Assembly (NCBI GenBank): GCA_029851415.1
Contig: CM056742.1
Location: forward strand, 146,945,121 to 147,009,120
Length of the DNA stretch: 64,000 nucleotides
Direction: 5' to 3'
DNA from: Eretmocerus hayati
Taxonomy: Eukaryota; Arthropoda; Insecta; Hymenoptera; Aphelinidae
This document shows, one piece after another, positions 24,341-36,674 of this stretch. Below the pieces are notes generated by a model. The model searched no databases and was not told the origin of the DNA. It worked only from the letters and a program-made list of their open reading frames with translations. The first letter of the stretch is position 1, and each line of letters opens with the position of its first letter. The translations under genes and the position numbers were made by a program.

Positions 24341-26145
24341 TACAGTATTTCACTCGATATTCAGTAGTTAATTTAGAGTGCCATAAATGAGTATGGTATA
24401 ATTTTCAGCATAATGTCGACCAATTATCACTTCGAATGAGACAATGGCTCAATCAGAACAAAGAACAACGGTAAATGGTTTTCGTTTTCCTCTTATATTG
24501 AGAATGTGTCGAGTGCATGCACTACTGACAATTAACTCAACGATTGCGCGTTAGCAATTGTTTGTGAAAAGCAGAGAAATATATAGGAGAGCAATTGTCA
24601 CAGCCATTTGACGTTAGAGAGCAGAAAATCAATGCTTGAACAACACACCAAGTCCAAACTATTGCTTTTTAAAAAAATGCTTCGAAATTGTTCCTAGTAG
24701 TTTCTGTCTGTTTTCACTTTTATAACCAATATGAGTCGCTTACGAAAATGAGAACAGAAGTTCTGTTCATGCAAAAAATAAAATACGATTCTTCCATTGA
24801 GTCATGCTATTCTAACTAACAATGTTGAAAGAAAAACAGTTTTTCGATCGATATTTTACAATAGATGCTGATCCGTAAGAGATGAAAAAAATTAAAAATT
24901 CTGTATGGAGCGAATGCATTGGGTAACATAAATATTTACACCTCAACCCGACGGATTGTGTCATTATGAAATTGAAGGCGACAGACTAGAATTATAAACA
25001 AATCGAAAGCATTTACAAGCAAGTTAAGAAAGGACACCCCTACTTTAGGAAAGGTATCATATTATTGTTATTACAGGTACTCTAATCAAAGTATCCTCTT
25101 GGAATTACTTTCAAATATTTATCAGTCACGAGACAAAATGGGGAGGGAGGATGACAGAATAAGAATAAATCCATCTAGCTAAGACTTGCTTTATAAAATA
25201 CTTTATTAAGGCACATCCAAATTCCAGCGTTCTCGATTTACAAATAACGAATCACGATGACTTGCATCAATGATATATATGGATAAGACACTCTAAAAGG
25301 TTGATAAAGTAATGATCATTCGCATAAAAACTATAGTTTTCATAATTATCATTTATGAATCATTTGATTGGACACCTGAGAAGATTTCTCATAAAATCTG
25401 ATCCGACTCAATAAAATCGCATCACGAATCTTTGTCATCAGCTGATAGCATGTTCTATTGAGTGGTTTGTAGAAGCTAGTAATCCCAAAAAATATTTTCA
25501 ATTGTGATTTGGCATTTGCAGCACTTCAATAAAAACTCTATTTGTCGCAATCGTGTGATATTCGTGCCATTAGTCTGTGGAAGTGAAATTGGCCTTTTTG
25601 AGCGGAGATTTGTCAGGAAACTCCTAAGTGGAACGATAGATATTTACAAATATGTATAAGAGCTTTGTACTTTTTTCGAAGATGAAGAATCATTTCGATT
25701 CATAATCAAAAACCAGTTTTTTGATCTTACTACTGCTTCAAAACTTGTGGAAGGACTTAGTTATCCTTTAAGAATATGACTCACTCATTTCGATACAAGT
25801 TCTACAAATTTTATTAGCAAAATATCACTTTCGTTATCCTGTGAATATCTGCCGATAAAGTGATTTCACGACATGCAATAAAAATTAATTAATATGTTGG
25901 TATTCTCTCTATCAGTTCTCTTGTTTCAAACAGTTCTTGGAACAGTTCAAAATTTCAATTGATTCAACAATCAGTACTATTACGATTTCACCTTACAACT
26001 AGTTCTATGTGACATTCAAACGCGAACTTAGTAATTTGGTGAAAATATTTCAGTTGTTCGTTTTCATAATTATCTGAGAAGTAGGCAGCACAGACTTTTC
26101 GTTTGAAAAGGGTAAGGGGGAATAGTACAATATTGCCCGGGGGGC
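24341..26145. other. AT-rich stretch with no supported gene
   Basis: I see no gene or strong repeat. Confidence 0.4.
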
Positions 26146-26503
26146 CCTTACACTCACAAGGGGAGGACCAGACTTTTGGATCCCCAATCCTTTCCAAACT
26201 TTTTTTACAGTTTTGTATTACCTAGAATATGAAGAATCCAGAGTAACTCCGTCAAATGGGCCTCCTGTTCAAAGTCACAGCCCACGACATTAACATTTGC
26301 CCATATAGGCCCATCTTAAAAAGTGATATATACAGATATACTGGCAACGCTAACATTTTTGCTTGTAGCTCTGGACAGGAGGCCCATTTGACGGAGTTAC
26401 TCTGGATTCTTCATATTCTAGGTGACACAAAACTGTAAAAAAATTTTGGAAAAGATTGGTGATCCAAAGGTCAGGTCCTCCCCTTGTCAGTTCGGGTGCA
26501 AGG
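26146..26503. mobile_element. Foldback element with nearly identical inner arms
   Basis: Arms 26146-26268 and 26375-26503 are inverted copies around a spacer of about 106 bp. The inner part, including CCTAGAATATGAAGAATCC and AGAGTAACTCCGTCAAATGG, is almost perfect, while the outer part (CAAGGGGAGGACC, CAATCCTTTCC) carries more changes and small indels. No coding capacity is present. It lies about 0.9 kb downstream of the zinc-finger gene. Transcripts crossing it would form a long double-stranded stem. Confidence 0.75.
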
Positions 26504-26810
26504 ACAACTTATTTCCAGAGCGAAGCGAGGGAAAAAAGCCCTTCGCGGTCAAAATAAGCGTGCAAGCACAGGGAAATTATGATTTTTATGTCACGAAAAC
26601 CCTAAAACCGCAGTTGGAAGCGGCATTTTCGATAGAATGATAAAAATATATTATTCCCTTACATTCCTGAGCCAAAACATTGCCATTATAAAAGGCTTTG
26701 TAGGCACTCACATATAGAGAGATCAGCGACAACGGGAATTGAGGAACCGTTCAAAACATAATTTCAGATTACCCATCGCATTAGAGGAAAGACACACGCT
26801 ATGCGTATTA

Positions 26811-27109
26811 GGGTGCGTCCACAAATATGCATATCCATGCATATGCAGTGCACACTGCGCATATGCACTGCACACGTGCACATGTGCAGACCATTAAATT
26901 TTTGGCAAAACCAGACGGAACTCGTTGAGTTCTGCTCTGGATCAGCCTACAACGGAGCAAAGACACAGACCGATTCAAATCAGAAATTCTCTGGTGTGAG
27001 CCCTTCAATCTTTGCTCAAATTCGACGAGCTGCACATGTGCACGTGTGCAGTGCATACGTGCAGTATGCATTGCAGATGCATGCATATGCATCGTTTGTG
27101 GACACACCC
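26811..27109. mobile_element. PIF/Harbinger-like MITE, copy 1
   Basis: The ends are GGGTGCGTCCACAAA and TTTGTGGACACACCC, inverted repeats with one mismatch. TTA flanks both sides (26808-26810 and 27110-27112), the 3-bp target typical of PIF/Harbinger. Subterminal inverted blocks of alternating purine and pyrimidine (GTGCACATGTGCAG, ATGCATATGCA) follow. A second copy lies at 41916-47826, split by the copia element. The copy sits about 280 bp past the stop codon of the zinc-finger gene and may overlap its 3' end. Confidence 0.75.
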
Positions 27110-27386
27110 TTAGGCCATCATATGCTGCGGAGGACTCGGTTCGAACATTGACCCTACTCTGGCGAAAAAACTCATAGGATTTTCAAAAAGTTAATCATGT
27201 CTCGAACACCAACAAATCGATGGGGCAATTTTCTCCAATTTCGAATGATTTGAATAAAAGATTCGATATTAGAACGGTGAGACCTGTCTTATTAGTCCCG
27301 CACTATACACAGTAGTTGTAATCGGTCATAAGGTAAATATAATTGGATATCTCAAAAATTGAAGTCCTTTCAAATCACCAACTTCT

Positions 27387-29262
27387 TCATTCAATATCAT
27401 CAAGAGGTTCAACTTTGATGGTTACTTCAGGATTGAGAGTCGGTTCAACTGGTACGGTAATATCAACTGCATCTTCATCATTAAAGATTAATTTTGAGTT
27501 ATTTCTTTTGTGGCTCCATTCTTTGAATCTTCTATCAGGTAAAAGCTTGGCCAGTTCAGGATTTGCTTGGAACTTTGCACAATTCTTCGTGTGGACTTTC
27601 ATGTTATCCTGCCTGTTGAAAGCCTTGTGGCAACCAGGGCACTCATGTCTAGGAAGAATTGAATTCAGATTCAAGATAACATATCATTACTTTCACAAGA
27701 GGAACTTCCATGAAGTTGGAGTATGTACTTCAACTAACCGTTTACTATCATGAACAGCCATGTGTGTTGTGAGATGGGTTCTTTGGGCAAAAGATTTTCC
27801 GCATATTTCACACTTGTACTTTCGTATTCCCTGATGTTTCAATATGTGATCTTGTAGCATTGAATAATTCTTATAGACATTTCCACATAAATCGCAATGA
27901 TATCTGCCTGACGAATGAACTTGCTGCGTGACAAAGAATAATTCAAGATGAAAATACCATCTATGCACAAAGAAAGTCTTTTTGATCAACTTACGTATCT
28001 GTGATTTTGTAATGTCTTTCTTGTTGTGCATTTTTTGTTGCAAATTTGACAGGTATACTCTTTTACGTGAACGAATGCATGATGTCGGCTGAGAGCTTTT
28101 TCACTTGAAACATATGCGTGACAAATTTCACATTTGAAGGCATTGGCTTCTTGATGTGTGTTTCTGTGAGCTCGCATTTTCTTGGTAGCGTAGAATGCCT
28201 TACCGCATATATCACACAAGATATCCTACGATAAATCAAATCAACGAAATGATGAGTGCAAGGAATTAAATTATTGAGACTAAGAAAATAAAATTTCCAA
28301 GTTCTGCTAATGAATTGAATGAAAAGATAAAATATTGGTAAAGTTAATTTAGATCGCAATTTGTGAACTGTCAAGTTACAACGACGGGAATAGACTCGAA
28401 TTAAGATTTGGTTTGTAAGACAGAACAAGATTTAGTTTGATAAAATAAAATTAAAGTACCTTCACTGCTTTATGCTTGGTCATGTGAGTTACTAGAACTC
28501 GTTTATTCAAACAAGCAAAATCGCAGGAGTCGCATTTATAAGGCTGCGAACTAACGTGGATGATCTTGTGTTCTCTCAAAAGAGCGTTGACTGCAAAACT
28601 TTTGTCACATTGATCACATTTGAAAGGTTTCAATCTTAGATGAAACTTCCTGATGTGTCCACGCATACTCGTGACAGTGAGAGTTTTAAAATCGCATGCG
28701 AGACAGACATACGGCAACATGTTGTAGTGCCGCCAAACATGGACCTGCAACAGGCAATTGCGAAAGATTATCCAAGATTCGACCATTTTTGGCAACAAGA
28801 CAAATTTAATAGGGCATAAAAGTTGCAACCCACTTGACACTTGTCGAGTCTTGGATAAGCTGTTTGGCAAAGCTCACAACGATACGTTTTATCGTCAATG
28901 TATATGCTGTCCTCTACTTTCTTTTTGTCGACTGATGACAGATCTACATTGTAATACGACTCTATCTGTTTCTTTTCTTCTTCGCTGATAAGCTCGTTTA
29001 CTCTCAAAGTGGACTTTCCCTTATTATTTGGTGAGATTCTTTCTTCTTTTGATGTTTTTTGTTTTGAATAATCTTTTTGAATCTTGGTTTTCGGAGTTTC
29101 TGGCTTGGATTCATTGGACGATTGTTCATTTCGTACTGCTGCTCGCAATACTTTGCTTTTACCACCTTTTTTAACTGTCCATCGACTTTTTCCTTTTCGT
29201 TTTTTCCGAGATTTTTTCGTTGCAGTGTCGTCGTCTGGGATCGTTTCATTGCCCGTTTCCAT
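27387..29262 (-). CDS. Ten-zinc-finger protein, five coding exons
   Basis: This is a likely nuclear DNA-binding regulator. The exons, in transcript order, are 29262-28834, 28744-28460, 28225-27995, 27923-27739 and 27648-27387. Their sum is 1392 nt, a 463-residue protein plus TGA. The introns are 89, 234, 71 and 90 bp, all GT-AG, with donors GTGGGT, GTACTT, GTAAGT and GTTAGT. Two junctions are confirmed by structure: exons 1/2 and 3/4 each complete a finger with exact CX2CX12HX3-4H spacing. The start is the ATG at 29262-29260, followed by a basic, low-complexity region (KKSRKKRKGKSR, a likely nuclear signal) and an acidic stretch. Fingers begin near residues 129, 157, 186, 214, 242, 270, 297, 325, 353 and 380. 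Finger 10 ends HTKNC, a C2HC variant. The C-terminus contains TIKVEPLDD, a good SUMO-attachment consensus. Target genes and ortholog are unknown. No AATAAA was found before the MITE at 27109; an AATAAG variant lies near 27290. Confidence 0.85.
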
Positions 29263-31200
29263 TCTCAGTTATGCGGCCTGTGTTCATTTAATAAATGATT
29301 TTGGATGAGTTCTCGTTACTTTCTACTCTATAAAAGATGTTTAAAAGATGAATAAACTTATAAGAATTTCTGAGTCTAATCTAAATTGAGCCAACGATTT
29401 TTTTAGCTCAATCCAGTCCTTATTGTTGAGTGGATGGAGCAAGAAGGAAAGATCATTGTGATAAATTCTTGGGACTTTTTTCTTCGAGATTGCTCATGAC
29501 ATTGGAAAGAAAATGGAAGATTTATCTGTTTCAGAAACTGTTTTTCATTTCATCGTACTATTTCGACGCTTCTAGAAACCTCCGTGTCTAGTTCAAATCC
29601 TCCAAGATCAGAAATCAAGTTGAGTTGTAAGTTCTGAGAATTTCAAGTTAATAGAAAGATCGGCGTCCACTTTTAAAGGGTCTTTCTTTTCAAAAGGTCA
29701 AAAGAAAAAAATTAAAAACTAAAAATTTTCTGGACGAGTATATGCGGTCGAATAGAGCGGAAAGCTGCCGGGTGAATTCCCATGGTCGAAGAGACTGTTG
29801 CTCTCACGCTGTTTCCTTTGATAAGCTCATGTAGGCTTCCTCTTTCATTTTTCCCATTCCTCACTGTCTCTCTCTCTCTTGTTAGTCTGGGGTTCACATT
29901 CCTAATTGCGCATGTTTCTTCGTTTAGCAAGAAGGACTATAGTTTAGCCACGACCAACATTTTGCTGCTGAAACATGCTCCATTTTCTTCTAGTATCAAG
30001 ACTAGCGAGTAACCCAACCTGAAGAAAATTTTGTAAGGGAATTCACTCTTGATTGAAATTATAAAGTCGAACATGATGATATTCTCACATAGAAATGGAT
30101 GAGCAAGGTTTTTGTAGTCAGTTGCTAGCAAAGGTAATTTTTAGATTGACTCAATGTATTAGTAGTGAGCTTGAATTTAGAGCTCTAATATGAGTGGTCA
30201 CAATAGGTCACGGCGCGCCTCTGAGGAGGATGAGTTTTTCGAAATTGTAAAAAGAAACTGAAAAGCGGATGTTTTTCTACGAAACGTCATGAGCAGAACC
30301 TGATTTCGAGCGAAATCGGACCATCTCAAATTATCGAGTATAGTGGTCAAATAGACAATAATTTCCCTGTCGTCTGATCCTCTGTTTAGGATAGTTGAGA
30401 ATCACAAAGTATATCTAAGAGTAATTGAAAACCGTGTTCAACGTCATAACACTTTTCAAGTGGAGAGCTGCCTGGAGATGACTTTTGCCCTCAATCCACC
30501 ACTGAATTACATTGAAACTGAAATGATGGTGTAAAGAATATCATACGTTCACCCCACTCTCTTGGATTGTACAGAAATATGAAGAGAAGCCTGTTCTAGA
30601 CATTGGCACTTTTGTGCAGAATTGTTTCAAGTGACAATGAGAAATATATGCCTAGAAATGTGACTGTAATTGACATACAAGCCAAGAATTAGCTCAAAAA
30701 GGAGGTCATTTTGGCGGTGAAAGATAGGTGCTGGTTTCATTTTTTTTTGCAGGTGCATGACATCCTCTAAAACTATGTCGACCACTTCTGAGGAAATTTC
30801 GCCAGCCGGAAAAAGTAATTAATAATGAAAAACTATGAAAATCTACTTTTTTTGCGCATTAACGTCCATAGCTCTGTTGGGGTAGCTTTTAGCGGGTTCG
30901 CTCCGGTTTCATCTTGTAGCTAGTGAAATAACCTACAAATTCGCAAAAAAAATTATTGCTCTAGCAAATTTTCTATTAGAGTTACGTTGGTTTGAACAAA
31001 AAAAGACCTGTGAGAAACAATTGGTTGTTGATCTTCCAATAATTGACTAATAACTTTGAAGACCTCGACAATTGATAGTCCTCATCAAGGTCGATAAGCA
31101 TACCAAATTTAGTGACGATTCGTTGAACCGTTTTTGAACATCCCTGTTTGTTTGTAAAAAATTGTTCTTCAGGAAAAGTAGCGTAACTTTTTTATTCAAT
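29263..31200. other. Upstream region of the zinc-finger gene, no other gene
   Basis: The immediate 5' flank contains CACAG and TGAGAATGG upstream of the ATG but no clear TATA box or initiator on the minus strand. Whether the gene has an upstream untranslated exon cannot be decided. A CT run near 29868-29880 is the only simple repeat. Confidence 0.35.
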
Positions 31201-31440
31201 GAAATGAGCTGAAAATTTGACTGAGTCATCTCAAGATCAATTAAATATGAGGAAAAAATAGTTTAGTAGTCCATCTTCCAAGGGAGGTCATTCCAGCATA
31301 TGAGGTGAGAATAAAAAATCCCGATCCATGTGTCGAGATATGTCAGAATGGATATTTTTTTTCTAAAATCCACTCTTGCACTATTTTATCCTGAGTCGAA
31401 CCCATCCCGAGATGACTCAGTTGAATTTTCAAAGCATTTT
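31201..31440. repeat. Imperfect inverted repeat, about 60-bp arms
   Basis: GAAAATTTGACTGAGTCATC (31211-31230) pairs with GATGACTCAGTTGAATTTTC (31411-31430). Weaker pairing extends outward over about 60 bp per arm. It is probably an eroded foldback element; no ends or target duplication are visible. Confidence 0.45.
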
Positions 31441-33458
31441 GTTGAAAATTGCGTCCTCTAGAATTTTTGCAGCCAAGAGGCCATTCTCTGCATTTTGTGG
31501 GAAATTGTAATGTTTCGAATTTTTCATGTGACTTTATCGATTATCTGAGTACATCGGTCCATTAACAACATGTCAAAGAGGCTACAAAAAAAGTTTGATA
31601 ACAAAAGATCAATTATTGAGGTCACAGCATAAATGCTTCGACCTGGGTCGAATGGAAGTGTGCCAGCTAATGGTTGAGGATCTCATATTCCAACACGATT
31701 AGAGTGATTGGAACTCTGTCGGATTCCATGATCGAATGAATGAGTAGCTCTCAAATCAGCAGAAGAGCAAATTCTTGAGACTCTTCAATATATCGAATAT
31801 ATTTGTTCATTTAAGTTTTCTTACGAGTTGAAAGGATCTAAATTACGAGTTTGAATTGTAATTCATATATCCCCGCTCTCAATCTAGCCCATTCTCTCAT
31901 CGGTGATAATTGGTGACATCATTTTGATAATCTGAATAATCATATGCTTACGTATAGCAGCCTCTCCGGCTAACTCAGATTCAGGAAATTGGAAAATCAG
32001 CTGCTTACCTGCAACAAAAAGAAGAAAATAGTCTTAATTACACGTTTAACTAGACATGAACGCTATCAAGTTGCAAATTTGACGGAATTTTGCTTCATTA
32101 ACGAAAAAGAGCGAGCTAAAGCGAGAATCTTCTGCACGTTTTCTTACATCAGCTGGCTCATAATTGTAATCAAGCAAGCTGCACAGGAGCCAAACATAAA
32201 CCTTAACCATAACCTAAAAAACTAGTACCGACACGTTAGCCCATGCTGCTCATTGGATTTTGCCAAAGCCGAGTGCTGCTTGATTTTTTCGCGCCATTAC
32301 TCAACAACATAACCACGCTTTTGCTACCAGCGATTACGGCGCGGCGTGACCACTGCCATTCACCGTTTCGCAAACTGACAAAATCTCAAAGCGCGAGCGC
32401 AAGATATTGAAGTGAGGATGCATGGTCGAAGCAACGTACACTTTAATACACAGTATGGCGGATATAATTCTGCAGCATCAGCGAGAGAACAGAAAAGGAA
32501 ATGTGGCCAAGGCCAGGGGCTGCAACTGTCTGATCGCCGAGGTCGTTTTAAGCATATAGTCATCATTGCACTTAGATGTACAGCACCATTAGCGTAACAA
32601 TTGCATCTTGAAAACACCGATTATGGAGCAGTAGCTCCAAAGAGTCATGGATGCTGTGTGGAAAAAGGATCACGAATGTTGGAGGTTTATTAGAGGACTG
32701 ATGCATACGTCAACTGAGTTGCAGATCAAGCTATACTACTGCTGCAGTATTTGCGTAATTGACGTGCCTTTGCTGCATCACAGTACTATACATCAGACTC
32801 GAGAAATGGCTTCCCTTTGGACGTTGCTGAGTGGGATATTATGTGAAACTGGGACCAACTCTGATGAAAATTCATTGCATTTTCACGGATAATCGTACAG
32901 ATGCTTCTGAATGTACCTCGTTGGAGAGGTAATAAGCGAAAGTAATCGAGGTACTTGCAAAGGTTGAGCAACTGGGAATGTGGCATCTAAATAAAAAATT
33001 TCAGTGAAAGATATCATTAATACCAGATCGAATCACGTCATCGAGGTACACTCTCTAAACCTGACTAGTACTCAAAATTTTACGAATAAATATAACTAGT
33101 CTCCATTTTACAATTTTTTTTGTGAATGAGAAATTGCCAGACGAAATTTTGCTCCAACGAACATTTTAATTGTGAATGATCGAACAAGAATCGATACGAC
33201 AAAGTAGTTAACAAAGAAGATATTTAATTTTCCGCATGGTTTGCAGCTATCTTTAATAATCAATCAGAATGAACAATACCAACTTGTATTTTACGAATTT
33301 CATCAGAAGCAAACCATCATTACCCAGTAATGCGTTTTGCGCAGTTTAAACAACATTTTCCATGAAATGCTCAATTGTGTTTACGCAAAATTATTCAAAT
33401 TACTTATCCACTTTATGCTTGTTGATTGTAGTTTTATTCAAGTGTTTACCTTATTTAA
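31441..33458. other. Non-coding stretch around ratchet point 2
   Basis: No gene is supported. A slightly GC-richer patch lies at 32230-32620, just upstream (minus sense) of the splice signal at 32009. Confidence 0.4.
31998..32035 (-). promoter_or_regulatory. Putative recursive splice site (ratchet point) 2
   Basis: On the minus strand, TATTTTCTTCTTTTTGTTGCAG (polypyrimidine tract plus acceptor, 32030-32009) is followed at once by GTAAGCAGCTG. The zero-length exon junction is between 32009 and 32008. It lies 20.1 kb downstream of ratchet point 1 and 2.7 kb upstream of the zinc-finger start codon. Confidence 0.6.
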
Positions 33459-34018
33459 GGCGAGGCCGTAGTCCGCGGCCATCTTGAAAAAGCTAGGGAG
33501 ATTAACCAGAATCCGTTCTGTGAATATCTCAAGTTTTACTTAACCAAATCCCTTCATATTTCGTATGCGTCAACAAAATGCATGTGAGAATTGCGCTATG
33601 GAGCAAAATTCCACGAAAGTAGAGAAAGAAACTTCCATGAGGAGCGCTGTACAGATGTCGTCTGCTCCTGTGGTGAGGCATGATGTTATAATTCATTCTA
33701 TAATTTTGTGATCAGCTCGTTTTTTCTCACTTTCACTCCATAGCGCAATTCTCTCAAGTTCGTAGATGATAGTAAGACCCTTATTTGTTGATGATTCTCT
33801 ATAAAACTTGAGATAAATCCAGAACGGCGATGAGTTATACACGAGGACAGCCATAATTTTACGTTTCTTCAAAGTGGTCAGACTGATCAGCGGGCGCGAG
33901 GCGGGACAGCAGCAAAACCGTCTGCTTCGATCATGCACGTTCCCGATCATTGTCATCGCGGATAATATGTTGTAAGACTCGTAAGCCGCGACTTCCCGGT
34001 GGAAAGCGACGGCCCAGG

Positions 34019-34039
34019 TGATGACATTATATGTCATCA
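34019..34039. repeat. Short palindrome in the TTAA element
   Basis: TGATGACAT and ATGTCATCA flank a 3-nt centre. Confidence 0.6.
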
Positions 34040-34151
34040 TCGACCGGACCCGGGTCCTTTGTCGCGCGAGATTTCTGCAATCAGGCATGGTGGTGAAGTG
34101 AATCTGATAGTCGTGCGCTGTCAACTTTGCAAATTTGCATGCACGAGCCCT

Positions 34152-36300
34152 TGAACAAATACAAAATGTAAGTGTTTTGTTTGGACCTCGAAACCAGTCC
34201 TGATCATTCTAATGATTGTAATGAAGGTTCCAGTTTCAATATCCTATATCCGAGTCATTTTGAGAGATAAAGTCAGTCTTGGAATATTAAATTGGAGTTC
34301 AAATCATGTCTGCTGAGATCCCTGCATTTTAGAGGGATAATTTCATGTTCAGTTATCTGAATCCATTGGGAAATACTTGAGTTCTACAGGTTTCGTAAAC
34401 AAAAGTTAGAAACTTAGTTTATGAATTTTGTTGTACTCATCAAGATAAATTGAATAAATATAGAATGTACATGTTTTGTTTGGGCCTCTCTGAACCAGTT
34501 CTGATCATTTCTGATGATTCTAATCAAGGTTGCAGTTCCAAAATCTTAGAATACTTGGTAAGAGTAATGGATCCGGATCATTTTGAGAGATAAAGTCAGT
34601 CTTGGAATATTGAATTGGAGTTCAAATCATGTCTGCTAAGATCCCTGCATTTCAGAGGGATGATTTCATGTTCAGTTATCTGAATCCGTTGGGAATTGCT
34701 TGAGTTCTAAAGGTTTCGTGAACATAATTCAGAAACTTAGTTTATGAATTTTGTTGTACTCATCAAGATAAACTGAATAAATATAGAATGTACATGTTTT
34801 GTTTGGGCCTCTAAACCAGTTCTGATCATTTCTGATGATTCTAATCAAGGTTGCAGTGCCACAATCTTAGAATACTTGGTAAGAATAACGTATCCGGATC
34901 ATTTTCAGAGATAAAGTCAGTCTTGGAATATTGAATTGGAGTTCAAATCATGTCTGCTAAGATCCCTGCATTTCAGAGGGATGATTTCATGTTCAGTTAT
35001 CTGAATCCGTTGGGAATTGCTTGAGTTCTAAAGGTTTCGTGAACATAATTCAGAAACTTAGTTTATGAATTTTGTTGTACTCATCAAGATAAATTGAATA
35101 AATATAGAATGTACATGTTTTGTTTGGGCCTCTAAACCAGTTCTGATCATTTCTGATGATTCTAATCAAGGTTGTAGTTCCAAAATCTTAGAATACTTGG
35201 TAAGAATAACGTATCCGGATCATTTTCAGAGATAAAGTCAGTCTTGGAATATTGAATTGGAGTTCAAATCATGTCTGCTAAGATCCCTGCATTTCAGAGG
35301 GATGATTTCATGTTCAGTTATCTGAATCCGTTGGGAATTGCTTGAGTTCTAAAGGTTTCGTGAACATAATTCAGAAACTTAGTTTATGAATTTTGTTGTA
35401 CTCATCAAGATAAACTGAATAAATATAGAATGTACATGTTTTGTTTGGGCCTCTAAACCAGTTCTGATCATTTCTGATGATTCTAATCAAGGTTGCAGTG
35501 CCACAATCTTAGAATACTTGGTAAGAATAACGTATCCGGATCATTTTCAGAGATAAAGTCAGTCTTGGAATATTGAATTGGAGTTCAAATCATGTCTGCT
35601 AAGATCCCTGCATTTTAGAGGGATGATTCCATGTTCAGTTATCTGAATCCGTTGGGAATTAGTTGAGTTCTAAAGGTTTCGTGAACAAAAGTTAGAAACT
35701 TAGTTCATCAATTTTGTTGTACTCAAGATGTATTGAATGAATACAGAATGTAACTGTTTTGTTTGAGCCTCTCTGAACCAGTTCTGATCATTTCTGATGA
35801 TTCTAATCAAGGTTCCAGTTTCAATATCCTAGAATACTTGGTGAAAATGGCGCATACAGGTCATTTTGAGAGACAAAGTTAGTCTTGGAAAATTGAATTG
35901 GAGTTCATATCATGTCTGCTGAGATCCCTACTATATTTCAGAGGGATGATTTCATGTTCAATTATCTGAATCCGTTGGGAATAACTTGAGTTCTAAAGGT
36001 TTTGTGACCAAAAGTTAGAAATTCAAACTGTGAATTTCATTGTACTCAAGATGAATTGAACCAATACAGAATGTAAGTATCTTGTTTGGGCCTCTAAACC
36101 AGTTTTGATCAATCTAATGATTCTAGTCAAGTTTCCAGTCTCAATATCCTAGAATACTTGGTCAAAATGACGCATACGGGTCATTTTCAGAGATAAAGTC
36201 AGTCTTGGATTATTGAATTGGACTTCAAATCATGTCTGCTAAGATCCCTGTTTTTTAGAGGGATGATTCCATGTCCAAACTTTGGGATCAGTTGAGAATT
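34152..36300 (+). repeat. 321-bp tandem repeat, about 6.7 copies
   Basis: The landmark GTCTGCTRAGATCCCT starts at 34308, 34631, 34952, 35273, 35594, 35914 and 36234, giving periods of 323, 321, 321, 321, 320 and 320 bp. The central copies are nearly identical, while the first and last two are clearly diverged. This is the pattern left by unequal exchange that homogenises the middle of an array. The units have no open frame of note. The array fills two thirds of the TTAA element. Confidence 0.95.
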
Positions 36301-36594
36301 GATAAATTTGTATTTTCTGAAGTATTCCTAAAATTGAAAATTGGGGTCTCTGATAATACTTCCTTTTCCTCAGTTCATGATCAGTGGCTTTCTGTTCATT
36401 CAATTTTAATTATCAAGTGAATTGAATTGCATCCAATTGCATCTGTGGTTTCCACTATAGGTACACATTATTTCCAAGGCCCCTAATGTATGTGAGAGGG
36501 GCACAATGTCAAGACCTCTGATATTAGTATGCGAGAGAGGTACATACAATATATCCATATCCATAAAGTATATATGTATATATACATATATTCA

Positions 36595-36674
36595 CCTTTG
36601 TAAACAGTGTTGTTGTGTGTGTGTGTGTGTGTGTGTTCACACATATGCATCAACAATCAGTATGTTTACAAAGG
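36595..36674. repeat. GT microsatellite framed by a 12-bp inverted repeat
   Basis: CCTTTGTAAACA (36595-36606) and TGTTTACAAAGG (36663-36674) are exact inverse copies. Between them is a GT run of about 11 units (36614-36636). TA-rich alternating sequence precedes the hairpin. Confidence 0.8.

Noticed and set aside
24335..24360. Minus-strand CTGTAG/GTAATT near ratchet point 3
   Set aside because: It lacks a pyrimidine tract and has a weak donor; it is not comparable to the three called sites.
33693..34124. 143-codon frame inside the TTAA element as a possible transposase
   Set aside because: No catalytic motif is seen, and the frame overlaps the internal foldback.
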